The notes under the pieces: generated by a model
What the model was told of the DNA's origin: nothing
What the model saw: only the letters and a program-made list of their open reading frames with translations
Databases searched by the model: none
Shown: piece by piece, positions 14,339-23,622 of the stretch
How positions within the stretch are numbered: the stretch's first letter is position 1
How the letters are laid out: every line of letters begins with the position of its first letter
Made by a program: the position numbers and the translations under genes
NCBI GenBank assembly: GCA_937875545.1
Contig: CALLYE010000073.1
Location: 1-64,000, forward strand
Reading direction: 5' to 3'
Origin: DTU078 sp002397345
GTDB taxonomy: Bacteria; Bacillota; Clostridia; Oscillospirales; CAG-272
DNA length: 64,000 bases

Positions 14339-16081
14339 ATGGATATTTTCGATGTTTTAACATTAATTGGGGGGCTGTGTTTGTTCCTGTTCGGCATGAG
14401 CCTTATGGGAACCGGTTTAGAAAAAGCTGCCGGAAGCAGTTTAAAAACATTGCTTGGCAAATTAACCACAAATAAAGCTGCTGGTTTTCTGACAGGATTA
14501 GGCGTAACCGCTGTTATTCAAAGTTCTTCAGCAACGACCGTTATGGTCGTCGGTTTTGTCAACTCCGGGCTCATGACGTTAAAACAGGCAATAAACGTCA
14601 TAATGGGCGCCAACGTCGGCACAACGGCTACCGCGTGGATACTGAGTTTATCGGGTATTGAAAGCACTAACACGATTGTTAAGCTATTAAAACCCACTTC
14701 TTTCACCCCCATACTTGCCCTTGTTGGTCTTGCTTTGTATATGTTCAGCAAAAACAACAGGAAAAAAGATACCGGTATAATATTGTTAGGTTTTACAATA
14801 TTGATGTTCGGCATGGAAACCATGACCGGCGCCGTATCAGGTTTAAAAGATGTACCGGAATTCAGAAACATCCTTTTAATGTTCTCTAACCCGATTTTGG
14901 GTGTGCTGGCAGGAGCGATTTTAACCGGCATTATTCAATCAAGCTCCGCTTCCGTCGGTATCCTGCAAGCTTTGGCGACGACGGGTCAAGTCACGTTCGG
15001 GACAGCCATTCCGATTATCATGGGACAAAATATCGGCACTTGTGTAACAGCCATGATCTCATCGGTGGGAACCAACAAAAACGCCCGGCGCGCAGCGGTT
15101 GTCCACTTGTCGTTCAATGTGATCGGAACGGTTATATGGCTGAGTTTATTTAGTGCCGCCAATACGATCCTGCATTTTAGTTTTATCAATAATCCGCTCA
15201 ATCAAATGGACATCGCTGTTATTCACTCTTTATTCAATATACTCTGCACCATTCTGTTATTGCCCTTATCCTCGTTCCTTGAGAAACTTTCGTATAAATT
15301 AATCCCCGATTCCAAAACCATGGACAGCATCAATATTTTAGATGAACGTTTGATAACTACTCCGGCTATCGCTATTGACCGCTGCCGGGTCGTAACGGAA
15401 ACAATGGCGGATATTTCAAGTCAGGCGTTAAGGGATTCTCTTTTAATTTTAAAAAGTTATGACCCCGCCCTTTCAGCCAAGATCCGTGAAAATGAAGATG
15501 CATCAGATAAATATGAAGATATTCTCGGAAACTATATTGTAAAATTAAGCAGCCACGCCATGAGCGGCTCCGACAATGTTGAATCGGCAAAATTGTTGCG
15601 TCTGATCGGCGATTTAGAGCGTATTTCCGACCACGCGGTAAATATTTTGGAGTCCGCGGAGGAAATTCGCGAAAAAAATATCATATTTACTGTTGAAGCG
15701 CAAAATGAATTATCCAAAATGACCGATGCGGTTGGAGAAATCTTGGATTTAGCGATATATTCATTTAAACACAATGACTATAACTCCGCTTTTCTTGTGC
15801 AGCCTTTAGAAGAAGTGGTGGACGAGTTAAAAGAACAATTGCGTTCCAATCATATTATCCGCCTGCAAAAGGGAGAATGTTCGATCGAAGCCGGATTTGT
15901 TTGGTCTGATATACTCACCAATATGGAACGTGTCGCCGATCACTGCTTAAATATCGCCAACTGTATCGTCGATACCTCCGACTTTAAATTTTCACATGAA
16001 CATTCCGTTAAAGCAGAGATGGACAGTTCTCAATATTCGAGCCGATATGAAGCTTATGTGAAAAAATACGCTTTAAAATAG
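14339..16081 (+). CDS. Na/Pi cotransporter family protein with PhoU-like C-terminal domain
   Basis: A 580-residue integral membrane transporter for sodium-coupled phosphate uptake or export. The N-terminal half has the two NptA repeats with QSSSATT (about residue 60) and IIQSSSASVG (about 200), plus GANVGTTATAW and GQNIGTCVTA. The C-terminal 220 residues are helical and PhoU-like (RCRVVTETMADIS, DLERISDHAVNI, NMERVADHCLNIANC). The ATG at 14339 follows GGAAGGAAG and is preferred to an in-frame ATG at 14258 within the leader. The gene has its own promoter and terminator and no pst or pho genes nearby. PhoU-like domains in such transporters probably sense phosphate status. Confidence 0.92.
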   Translation: MDIFDVLTLIGGLCLFLFGMSLMGTGLEKAAGSSLKTLLGKLTTNKAAGFLTGLGVTAVIQSSSATTVMVVGFVNSGLMTLKQAINVIMGANVGTTATAWILSLSGIESTNTIVKLLKPTSFTPILALVGLALYMFSKNNRKKDTGIILLGFTILMFGMETMTGAVSGLKDVPEFRNILLMFSNPILGVLAGAILTGIIQSSSASVGILQALATTGQVTFGTAIPIIMGQNIGTCVTAMISSVGTNKNARRAAVVHLSFNVIGTVIWLSLFSAANTILHFSFINNPLNQMDIAVIHSLFNILCTILLLPLSSFLEKLSYKLIPDSKTMDSINILDERLITTPAIAIDRCRVVTETMADISSQALRDSLLILKSYDPALSAKIRENEDASDKYEDILGNYIVKLSSHAMSGSDNVESAKLLRLIGDLERISDHAVNILESAEEIREKNIIFTVEAQNELSKMTDAVGEILDLAIYSFKHNDYNSAFLVQPLEEVVDELKEQLRSNHIIRLQKGECSIEAGFVWSDILTNMERVADHCLNIANCIVDTSDFKFSHEHSVKAEMDSSQYSSRYEAYVKKYALK

Positions 16082-16089
16082 AAACAAAA

Positions 16090-16117
16090 ACAGGGTTGCG
16101 CGCCCTGCTTTTTTATT
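16090..16117 (+). terminator. Terminator of the Na/Pi cotransporter gene
   Basis: CAGGG-TTGCGCG-CCCTG followed by CTTTTTTA, directly after the stop codon. Confidence 0.75.
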
Positions 16118-16171
16118 TAATCGCATCACATATATTTCCCCGCGCATAACGTATATTTTCCGGCGATTTTA

Positions 16172-16200
16172 TTGACAATGGACTTTGTGCGTGTTACAAT
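16172..16200 (+). promoter_or_regulatory. Sigma-A promoter of the TerB_N/ATPase operon
   Basis: TTGACA (16172-16177), 17-nt spacer, TACAAT (16195-16200), about 60 nt before the GTG start. Confidence 0.75.
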
Positions 16201-16261
16201 AACATGATAAGATGGTATCATTATATTATACAGATGTTGAAAAGGGGAGGATAACGCGACT

Positions 16262-18139
16262 GTGGATGAAAAAACAAACGACGATTTTTGGGACATAGAT
16301 TACATCCGACCCAAAAAGAAGCCGCGCCCGTTCTCGCGCGACACTGGTACCATCCGTCTGGATTTTGAAAACTCCTCCGCCGCGGACAATGCCCCGGGTC
16401 ACGGTGATATCCCTCCCGCCGGGCGAATCACGCCCGCAAAAAACCCTCCTCTGCGCAAATTGACGCTTGACGAACTGAAAAACGTCGGCATTGTCGTACC
16501 GGGCAGCGTTATAAACCCGCCGCCGGCTGAACCCGTACCCGCGCAAGATGATGAACCGACCATAACCGCACCCGCGATCGGCGCCGCGATCCCCTCGCGC
16601 GAGGAGCTTGCCCGGCGCAACGAGCCGTACCTGCGCTATACGCCCGCCGATAACAGGCTGCTTAACGAAGTCAGGGTCTGCATGTGGCCCACGCCCTTCA
16701 CCATATACGAGCGCTTCCGCAGCGACGCGCGGCGTTATTATAATCACCCCGCGCGCGAATGCGAACCCGCGCCCTTCTTTTCGTTTATGCCGCAATACGC
16801 GCAGCTTAACGCCGTCCAGCGCGCGTGGTATTTTTGGTGGCGCTCTCTGGCGAGAGAAGGAAAATATCTCCCCACCGACTTCGGATATGTTTATTTATAT
16901 ATTTATGAACTCATCAATCTTTCGGACACGCTTGACGCGTCGGCGGTGCTGAACTCGATGGTCGATGTGTGGCTGGGCTGCCGCGCGCAGCACCCACGAC
17001 TCGACCGCTATCTGTCCGAGTGGGTGTGTGATTTGTGCCTGATACACAATCTGCCCCTGCCATATGAGCGATTAAAAGTAATCTACCCGCAGATCACCGC
17101 CATAGCGCGGTTCAAGGAGTTTTACGCCGGCTGCGACAAAGGCGAGGAGTCGCCGTTCGCAAAAGCGCTTTTCGATTTCAACTCCGGCTATGACTGGCGG
17201 CAGAGCAAATATATCACCGACGCCAACCGCGAACTGTTCGAGAAGCATATACGCGGCGCATTCATGTTCGCCTGCCGCGAGCTTGAGCACGCTCCGGATA
17301 CCTCCGGTACAGATGTGCCGGACGGAGCGCAGACGCAAAACACCCAGACGCAAAATGCGCATGATGACCTGCTCACCTCGGCGCTGCGCAGCTATGGTTC
17401 GAAGCTGCGCGTGATACGCGACGCCTATTCAGGCGCGCTGTGCTCATACGAAATCAAACGCCGCATCGAGGTTGATTACAGCAGTTGCACACGCTCGCCC
17501 GAGCTGCGGTTTATCGTCACCGACATGGTAAAGTATGCCGAAAACAACGTCCGCGCGATGATAGGCGTGAAATCGCGTTTCAACACGCCCAATCTGCCTC
17601 CCCCCGCGCGTGTGCATATATATAATTATTTTGCCCCCTACCGCGTCAAGCCGGATAAAAAAACCGCGGAGAAGCCCGAATACGAAAAACAATACGAAGC
17701 CGCGAGCATGTCTCTGTCGCCCGAAGCGGCGCTCGAGCTTGAGCGCCGTTCGTGGGAAACGACCGACCGGCTGGTCAACGCGTTCACCGACGCAGAGGAC
17801 GTTGTTTCCGATGTACCGCCTGTCACCCGTCAAACGGACGATAACGTCCCTGACACGGCGGCAATGCAAAATGACGCGCCTTTGATTACGCCGCCCGACA
17901 CCGACCCGGGACTTGCGATATGCGCGCGCGCCTACCGCTTCATTCGCGCGGGCGACGCACACGGTTTTGCGGCGCTGGCAGACGAGTATAACATAATGCC
18001 CGAGACGCTGGCGGAGAACCTCAACGAATACGCTTATGAAATCGTCGGCGATATCGCGGCGGAGCCCGACGGTACCGGCTGGCGGATTGTGGACGACTAC
18101 GCCGCCGAGCTTGACGATTATTTCGATGAAGTGAAATAA
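16262..18139 (+). CDS. TerB_N / TerB_C domain protein
   Basis: A 625-residue cytoplasmic protein. Residues about 1-110 are low-complexity and Pro-rich. Residues about 130-330 match the TerB N-terminal domain (PFFSFMPQYAQLNAVQRAWYFWWRS, then FGYVYLYIYELIN, DRYLSEWVCDLCLI). The last 80 residues match TerB_C in pattern (MPETLAENLNEYAYEIVGD ... YAAELDDYF). The central metal-binding TerB domain itself is not recognisable. Such proteins are known in Ter-type stress and predicted phage-defence clusters, usually with a DUF2791 ATPase and a helicase. Here the ATPase follows 87 bp downstream, but no helicase is present. Start GTG, with GGGGAGG 12 nt upstream. Biochemical function is unknown. Confidence 0.82.
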   Translation: MDEKTNDDFWDIDYIRPKKKPRPFSRDTGTIRLDFENSSAADNAPGHGDIPPAGRITPAKNPPLRKLTLDELKNVGIVVPGSVINPPPAEPVPAQDDEPTITAPAIGAAIPSREELARRNEPYLRYTPADNRLLNEVRVCMWPTPFTIYERFRSDARRYYNHPARECEPAPFFSFMPQYAQLNAVQRAWYFWWRSLAREGKYLPTDFGYVYLYIYELINLSDTLDASAVLNSMVDVWLGCRAQHPRLDRYLSEWVCDLCLIHNLPLPYERLKVIYPQITAIARFKEFYAGCDKGEESPFAKALFDFNSGYDWRQSKYITDANRELFEKHIRGAFMFACRELEHAPDTSGTDVPDGAQTQNTQTQNAHDDLLTSALRSYGSKLRVIRDAYSGALCSYEIKRRIEVDYSSCTRSPELRFIVTDMVKYAENNVRAMIGVKSRFNTPNLPPPARVHIYNYFAPYRVKPDKKTAEKPEYEKQYEAASMSLSPEAALELERRSWETTDRLVNAFTDAEDVVSDVPPVTRQTDDNVPDTAAMQNDAPLITPPDTDPGLAICARAYRFIRAGDAHGFAALADEYNIMPETLAENLNEYAYEIVGDIAAEPDGTGWRIVDDYAAELDDYFDEVK

Positions 18140-18226
18140 AACAAAATAAAAGTAAACAATAATATACAGACTCTTGAGCCGCCGACGTTTGCGAACGCTG
18201 GCCGCTCATAAAACGGTAAACAGAAA

Positions 18227-19603
18227 ATGGACGAACAAAAGATACCCAAACGGATTTTAAACAGCCTGATGAGCTCGATAGCGGCGGGCGTCGTGCCCCG
18301 CACGGGCGCGCCTTACATCGCCATAGGGCGCAACGATGAAATCGCGGCGCTGCTTGGCGACCTTGAGCTTATCAACGACGGCGGCAGCTCGATGCGTTTC
18401 ATCATCGGCAAATACGGCAGCGGAAAGAGCTTTTTAATGCAGCTCATCCGCGGCTTTGCCGTCGAGCGCGGTTTTATTTGCGCCGACTGTGACCTCTCAC
18501 CCGAGCGGCGCATCTGTGGCGGCAAGGGTACGGGCGTTGCCACTTATCGTGAGCTGATTAAAAACCTCGCGTCCAAAACAAGCCCCGACGGCGGCGCGCT
18601 GACGATTATAATTTCAAAATGGCTGTCGGGACTGCGCACCGAGCTGGCGGCTGCGGGACTTGAGCCGGGAACCGCCGAGTTCGACACGGAGCTTAAAGCG
18701 CGCGTCTACGCGCTGGGGCGCGAGCTTGAGGGGCAGGTCGGCGGCTTCGATTTTGCGCGTGTTTTGACCGTCTATTATGACGCGAGCCGCTCCGACTCCG
18801 ACGAAGCCGAGGAAAAACGTTCCTCCTGTATGCGCTGGCTGCGCGGCGAATTCGCGACCCGCACCGAGGCGCGCGCTGCGCTCGGCGTGGGGGATATCAT
18901 CAACGACGAAAACTGGTATGACTACATCAAGCTGCTCAGCGTATTTATACGCAGGATAGGCTATCGCGGGCTGGTGGTGTTCATCGACGAGTGCGTCAAC
19001 CTGTATAAAATCGTGAACCGCGTATCGCGCGAAAACAATTATGAGAAGCTGCTCGCCATGTTCAACGACGCGCTGGGCGGGCGCGCGCCGGGTCTGGCGC
19101 TTATACTCGGCGGCACGCCGCAATTTTTAGAGGATCCCAGACGCGGGCTGTTCAGCTACGAGGCGCTGCGCTCTCGTTTGACCGACGGCAAATTCGCGGC
19201 GGCGGGATACCGCAATCTGCTCGGCCCGGTGATACGGCTGCGCAGACTGTCCGACGATGAGCTGTTCGCGCTCGTCGCGCGTATCACCAAACTGCACGCG
19301 CAGGCGTACGCATGGGAGCCGCGCGTGACGACGGAGGAACAGGCGGCGTTTCTATCAAGCTGTCTGGCGCGGGCCGGCGCGGATGTGATGATCACCCCAC
19401 GCGAGATAATCCGCGATTACATGTCGGTATTGAACATCCTGCTGCAAAACCCCGCCGCGACCTTTGCCGAGATCGTGGGCAGCGGCGTGGTTACGCTTAA
19501 AACAGCCTATAACGGCGAAAACCGACCCGCCGAGGCTTCGTCGGAAACCGACGAAGCCAGCCCCTCAAGCTCATCCTTCAGCCTTGAGGACATTGAATTA
19601 TGA
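18227..19603 (+). CDS. DUF2791 / BREX-type P-loop ATPase (BrxC/BrxD-like ATP-binding protein)
   Basis: A 458-residue ATPase. Walker A is GKYGSGKSF (about residue 60), and the Walker B/Asp-Glu pair is LVVFIDECVNLY (about 250). Arg-rich sensor-like segments follow (GGTPQFLEDPRRGLFSYEALRSRL, about 290-315), then LGPVIRLRRLSDDE and the C-terminal ITPREIIRDYMSVLN block. This pattern is that of the DUF2791/BREX ATP-binding family. Members work in defence (BrxC/BrxD) or in Ter-linked clusters; here the partner is the TerB_N/TerB_C protein just upstream. The RBS is weak. The stop overlaps the start of the next gene (ATGA), so the lipoprotein is coupled to it. The C-terminal tail is Ser-rich and acidic. 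Confidence 0.85.
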   Translation: MDEQKIPKRILNSLMSSIAAGVVPRTGAPYIAIGRNDEIAALLGDLELINDGGSSMRFIIGKYGSGKSFLMQLIRGFAVERGFICADCDLSPERRICGGKGTGVATYRELIKNLASKTSPDGGALTIIISKWLSGLRTELAAAGLEPGTAEFDTELKARVYALGRELEGQVGGFDFARVLTVYYDASRSDSDEAEEKRSSCMRWLRGEFATRTEARAALGVGDIINDENWYDYIKLLSVFIRRIGYRGLVVFIDECVNLYKIVNRVSRENNYEKLLAMFNDALGGRAPGLALILGGTPQFLEDPRRGLFSYEALRSRLTDGKFAAAGYRNLLGPVIRLRRLSDDELFALVARITKLHAQAYAWEPRVTTEEQAAFLSSCLARAGADVMITPREIIRDYMSVLNILLQNPAATFAEIVGSGVVTLKTAYNGENRPAEASSETDEASPSSSSFSLEDIEL

Positions 19604-20448
19604 AGTGGGCAAAATTTATAGTTATCGCCGCGCTCACCGTTTCGCTCATGTCGTGCGGTGTTCTCACAAATAAATATTCCGAACAAACCGGCGGACAGGA
19701 TTATGAAACAAATTCATCCGAAAAAAGCAAACCCGCCAAAAAAACCGAGCCTGAAACTGCTCCCGTAACCGTATACAACCCCTATTTCGAGGTAGTGGCC
19801 CGCGAAACAAAAGACGGCATCCTTTATCTGCCCGCCGACGACGGGTTCGGCAATCCCACCGGCGACATTATCGTAATCGGATATAACGGCGTTTCGCAGA
19901 ACGTGAAAATCCCAGCCATCATCGACGGCGGCAATGTGACGAGCATCGGCGAGGGCGCTTTTTATGGCAAGGGCAACATCTCGACCATCACTATCTCCGA
20001 TTCGGTAACAGAAATCGGGCGCGCGGCGTTTTCTACCTGCCCGAACCTGACCGCCGTTACGTTTGGACGCGGTATTACCGCGCTGCCCCCGGAGTTATTG
20101 CGTGGCTGCAAGGTGCTTTCTTCCGTAAAATTGCCCGAAACGCTTACACTGATCGGTGATTTTGCTTTCGAAGGCTGTTTGCGGCTTGAGAGCCTGTACA
20201 TCCCCGCGTCGGTGACGGAAATCGGGTTCGACGCTTTCATGGGCTGCGAGTGGCTGACGCTGGATGTTTCTGATAACGAACACGCAGCGTCATACGCTGA
20301 AGAAAACAAAATCAACGCCGATCCGTTCTTCACCTACTCCGCGCAGCGAGGGAGGATTTACGCCGTCGTTGCCGCCGGTGTGCTGATCGCCGCGGCGATG
20401 CTTGTTATTCCGGTATTTCTGCGTCGCAAGAAAGAGGGTGCGCGATGA
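19600..20448 (+). CDS. Leucine-rich-repeat (BspA/LRR_5-type) lipoprotein with C-terminal membrane anchor
   Basis: A 282-residue exported protein. Residues 1-19 form a lipoprotein signal peptide with lipobox LMSC (Cys about 19). A low-complexity linker follows, then four to five LRR_5 repeats (SIGEGAFYG, EIGRAAFSTC, LIGDFAFEGC, EIGFDAFMGC, about 110-225). A C-terminal membrane helix (about 253-274) ends in RRKK. It is thus tethered at both ends. LRR_5 domains commonly bind proteins at the cell surface. It overlaps the ATPase gene upstream and dtd downstream by 4 bases each. Its link to a cytoplasmic ATPase/TerB pair is unusual; the role is unknown. Confidence 0.8.
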   Translation: MKWAKFIVIAALTVSLMSCGVLTNKYSEQTGGQDYETNSSEKSKPAKKTEPETAPVTVYNPYFEVVARETKDGILYLPADDGFGNPTGDIIVIGYNGVSQNVKIPAIIDGGNVTSIGEGAFYGKGNISTITISDSVTEIGRAAFSTCPNLTAVTFGRGITALPPELLRGCKVLSSVKLPETLTLIGDFAFEGCLRLESLYIPASVTEIGFDAFMGCEWLTLDVSDNEHAASYAEENKINADPFFTYSAQRGRIYAVVAAGVLIAAAMLVIPVFLRRKKEGAR

Positions 20449-20933
20449 TCGCGGTGTTTCAGCGCGTCACTTCCGCTTCGGTAGCCGTGGACGGCGAGCT
20501 CGTCGGACAATGCGGCGCGGGCTGTCTGATATTGCTGGGCGTCGCTCGCGGCGACACCGAACTTGACGCCGACAGGCTTGCCGCAAAGCTGGCGAAACTG
20601 CGCGTTTTTGCCGACAATAACGGGAAAATGAACCGCTCTGTGACCGATATTGGCGGCTGTGCGCTGGTCGTCCCAAACTTTACGCTGCTTGCCGACTACA
20701 CGCACGGCAACCGACCGGATTATCTGGGCGCCGCGCCGCCTGATGAGGCGAACGCACTTTACGAATATTTTTGCCGCGCGCTCGAGGAGCAGAGTGTGCC
20801 CGTATCGCGCGGTATATTCGGCGCGGATATGCGCGTATCACTCGTCAACGACGGGCCGGTCACGCTTGTTTTAGACAGCAGGTCGCTGGGAACGGGGATA
20901 CACCCCGCCAATATATACCAAGTTAATAATTAA
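20445..20933 (+). CDS. dtd: D-aminoacyl-tRNA deacylase
   Basis: A 162-residue DTD-family enzyme that removes D-amino acids (and glycine from tRNA-Ala) from mischarged tRNA. The N-terminal MIAVFQRVTSASVAVDGE, the LLGVARGDTE stretch, LAAKLAKLRVFADNNGKMN, and the C-terminal NDGPVTLVLDS (the GP-containing cross-subunit motif) are diagnostic. In place of the usual SQFTL motif the protein reads PNFTL, a departure at the position of the catalytic-pocket Ser-Gln. Last member of the coupled operon that begins with the TerB_N protein; the pairing may be accidental since dtd is housekeeping. Confidence 0.92.
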   Translation: MIAVFQRVTSASVAVDGELVGQCGAGCLILLGVARGDTELDADRLAAKLAKLRVFADNNGKMNRSVTDIGGCALVVPNFTLLADYTHGNRPDYLGAAPPDEANALYEYFCRALEEQSVPVSRGIFGADMRVSLVNDGPVTLVLDSRSLGTGIHPANIYQVNN

Positions 20934-20973
20934 AACATAAATTTTTATTTGCATTAAATCTACTCAGCAGGAA

Positions 20974-21010
20974 GGGGTGCGGGGGATGTCATATCCCCCG
21001 CGCGTAACCC
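20974..21010. repeat. GC-rich hairpin, GGGGGAT/ATCCCCC
   Basis: Stem 20981-20987 / 20993-20999, flanked by GGGGTGC and CGCGTAACCCC. It is the same style as the hairpins at 3756 and 61414 and may end the dtd transcript. Confidence 0.45.
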
Positions 21011-21040
21011 CGTTTCTTATCGATTGGAATATATAACATC

Positions 21041-22585
21041 ATGAAATTGATTACAGATGGAAATGTCAACATATACTATGCGCAGACGCTTTGCCTGCTC
21101 TTTTTTCCCGCCGCGAAATTTTCCGAATCGGAGCCGGTGACGGGCAGTACGCCCGTGGTGACGATGACCTCGACCGAAGTTGAGAGCGGTGTGCGCGCGA
21201 CGGCAAAGATAAAAATCGAAAGCGGCGAATCATACGCCGAGGTATTCAAGCAATACGGCGATAATTCGCACGGCGAAACGTCGCGTGAGGACGCGGTCGG
21301 GACGCCTTCCGACATGCTGACGGGGCGCGGCAAACGCCGCACAGAGAATATCGCGTTGGGCGCCGCTATGCTCGAGGCGGGTCGGAAACTGTTTGGCAGC
21401 ACGCCCGCCTGGGGTCTGCTCACCGGCGTGCGTCCGGCGAAAATCGCAGCTGAGTTTATCGCCGAGGGGCTTGACGACAAGTCAGCTGCGCGCGAGCTGT
21501 CGTCAGATTATATGATTAACCCCAAAAAAGCCGCGCTGCTGACCGCCGTCGCACGCAACGAAGATAATATCAGAAAAACGCTCGGCGACGGGTTGTGCAG
21601 CGTTTATATTTCCATTCCCTTCTGCCCGACGCGCTGCGCTTATTGTTCGTTTGTGTCATATTCCACAAAGCGGCTGCTGTCGATGATCCCGGATTATCTT
21701 GAACGCTTATACCATGACATTGACGATACCTTTTCGCTTATCCGCGAGCTGGGACTGCGCGTCGCAACGGTTTACATCGGCGGCGGTACGCCGACCATAC
21801 TTGATGCCCGCCAGCTCGACACGCTGCTCGAGCGTATCGGACGATATGTACAGCCCGAGGTGCTGCGCGAATTCACGCTCGAGGCCGGCCGCCCCGACAC
21901 TGTCACCGCCGAAAAGATCGCGGTCGCGGCAGAGCGCGGGGTCACGCGCGTCAGCGTAAACCCGCAGACGCTCAACGACGCGGTGCTTGAAGGCATAGGG
22001 CGCAAGCATACCGCCGAGGATTTTTACCGCGCGTTCGAGCTTGTGCGGAACGGCGGGATTAAAACAATCAACTGCGACCTGATCGCGGGTCTGCCCTCCG
22101 AGCGGTTCTCCGGCTATTCGCGCAGTGTAGACGCGGTGTTGAAATTAAAGCCCGAGAACGTTACTTTCCACACCTTTTGCGTTAAAAAATCGGCGGAGCT
22201 GCTGCGCGACGGCACAGAGCTGTATCTGCGAAACGGCGGCGACACTTCCAAATGCGTCGACTATTCGCAGCTCAAAGCTAAAAACGCGGGTTATTCGCCT
22301 TATTACATTTACAGGCAGAAGAACACCGTAGGCAATCTCGAAAACGTCGGATTTTCGCTGCGCGGGTACGAGGGGATATATAACATCATTATGATGGAAG
22401 AGCTGCACAGCGTATTCGCCGTCGGTGCAGGCGCGGTCACAAAACTCGTTCCGCGCGGCGAAGGGCGCATCGAACGGGTCGCGGTGCCGAAATATCCGTA
22501 TGAATATATGAACATGGGCGTAAATTCCGACGCCATGAACGCGGTTTACGCTAAAATACGCAATTTTTACAATAATATTTATTAA
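21041..22585 (+). CDS. hemZ: HemZ-type coproporphyrinogen III oxidase-like radical SAM protein
   Basis: A 514-residue radical SAM enzyme. An N-terminal domain of about 165 residues precedes the radical SAM core with the cluster motif CPTRCAYCSF (CxxxCxxC, about 193-200). VYIGGGTPT (SAM-binding), EAGRPD, RVSVNPQT and the C-terminal HemN-like region follow. The long N-terminal extension and HKxxx-like C-terminus resemble Firmicutes HemZ, an oxygen-independent coproporphyrinogen oxidase homologue. No other haem gene is near, and many HemZ-type proteins lack proven haem activity, so substrate assignment is tentative. It appears to start a new transcription unit after the 20981 hairpin. Confidence 0.85.
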   Translation: MKLITDGNVNIYYAQTLCLLFFPAAKFSESEPVTGSTPVVTMTSTEVESGVRATAKIKIESGESYAEVFKQYGDNSHGETSREDAVGTPSDMLTGRGKRRTENIALGAAMLEAGRKLFGSTPAWGLLTGVRPAKIAAEFIAEGLDDKSAARELSSDYMINPKKAALLTAVARNEDNIRKTLGDGLCSVYISIPFCPTRCAYCSFVSYSTKRLLSMIPDYLERLYHDIDDTFSLIRELGLRVATVYIGGGTPTILDARQLDTLLERIGRYVQPEVLREFTLEAGRPDTVTAEKIAVAAERGVTRVSVNPQTLNDAVLEGIGRKHTAEDFYRAFELVRNGGIKTINCDLIAGLPSERFSGYSRSVDAVLKLKPENVTFHTFCVKKSAELLRDGTELYLRNGGDTSKCVDYSQLKAKNAGYSPYYIYRQKNTVGNLENVGFSLRGYEGIYNIIMMEELHSVFAVGAGAVTKLVPRGEGRIERVAVPKYPYEYMNMGVNSDAMNAVYAKIRNFYNNIY

Positions 22586-22695
22586 ATGAGTAAAACGGAC
22601 GTCCGGCGTTTACGCTGGCGCGCGTTTTAGTAGAGCGCAGTGCTACGCATGAAAACTTTACGTAAATAATCTTTGTGCTTTTTACAGGTTATCAA

Positions 22696-23619
22696 ATGCT
22701 GACAATATATAAGAACTTTAATAGTTTTTCCGATAAACGCGATTTTGTTTATGAATCCGAGGATGCTTTCGAGGCGGAACTTGACCGTGTCGCGCGCGAG
22801 ATACGCGACGAGGAGGGGTTAAAGGTCGTGACGCTGTCCGGCCCGACCTGTTCCGGCAAAACGACGACCGCCGCAACGCTGATCCGCGACTGGGGACGCG
22901 CGGGTCAGCGCGTACGCCTGATCTCGATCGACGATTTCTTCCGCGACCGCGCTGATTTACACGCCGAAGCGGAAGCCGAGGGACGCAACTCACCAGATTT
23001 TGAGACTGTCCGCGCTATCGACTTTGATTATTTTTCAAAATGTGTTGACGATATAAGCAACAATCGGCTTGTCAGGCTGCCGGTATTCGATTTTACCACC
23101 GGCAAACGCGGCGGTTATGAAGAGTTTAACGCCGCCGAATATGATGTCGTGCTTTTGGAAGGCATCCAGGCGATCTATCCCGAAATAACCGCGCTGTTCC
23201 ACCATTACCGCCATAAATCAATATTCATCTCGGTCGCGCGCGACCTGATGTTCAACGGCATGTTGTTTAGTCGACGCGAAATCCGTTTCCTGCGCCGGTT
23301 GGTGCGCGATTTCACCTACCGCGCCGCGTCGCCCGAATATACCTATGAATTGTGGGAAAACGTGGTGCGCAACGAGGATGTAAACATCCTGCCTTTTATC
23401 GATACTACAGATATAACCGTGGATTCGCTGCTCGCATACGAGCCGCTTGTCATTGCACCCTTCGCGCTGACGCTGCTGCGCGCCATACCCGAAAATTCTC
23501 CTTTTGCAAGCGACGCCGCGCAGAAAATCGCCAAGCTCGAAAAGCTCCAAACCATTGACGCCGATATAGTGCCGTCCGATTCTGTTTTCCGCGAATTCAT
23601 CGGCCCAAGAAGGCGTTGA
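22696..23619 (+). CDS. Uridine kinase-like P-loop phosphotransferase
   Basis: A 307-residue nucleoside kinase-fold protein. Walker A is GPTCSGKTTTA (about residue 49), DDFFRDR (about 83) matches the Asp-containing substrate motif of uridine kinase, and VVLLEGIQAIYPE (about 155) corresponds to the Walker B/lid-preceding strand. The protein is longer than Udk (about 210) and has a C-terminal domain of about 100 residues. Start ATG 22696 with CAGG 7 nt upstream; an in-frame GTG at 22675 is possible. Neighbouring purine phosphorylase and MTA/SAH deaminase genes suggest nucleoside salvage, but the phosphorylated substrate is unknown. Confidence 0.82.
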   Translation: MLTIYKNFNSFSDKRDFVYESEDAFEAELDRVAREIRDEEGLKVVTLSGPTCSGKTTTAATLIRDWGRAGQRVRLISIDDFFRDRADLHAEAEAEGRNSPDFETVRAIDFDYFSKCVDDISNNRLVRLPVFDFTTGKRGGYEEFNAAEYDVVLLEGIQAIYPEITALFHHYRHKSIFISVARDLMFNGMLFSRREIRFLRRLVRDFTYRAASPEYTYELWENVVRNEDVNILPFIDTTDITVDSLLAYEPLVIAPFALTLLRAIPENSPFASDAAQKIAKLEKLQTIDADIVPSDSVFREFIGPRRR

Positions 23620-23622
23620 TCT

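Noticed and set aside
18614..19123. Minus-strand frame of about 169 codons opposite the DUF2791 ATPase
   Set aside because: Shadow of the ATPase frame with no domain of its own.
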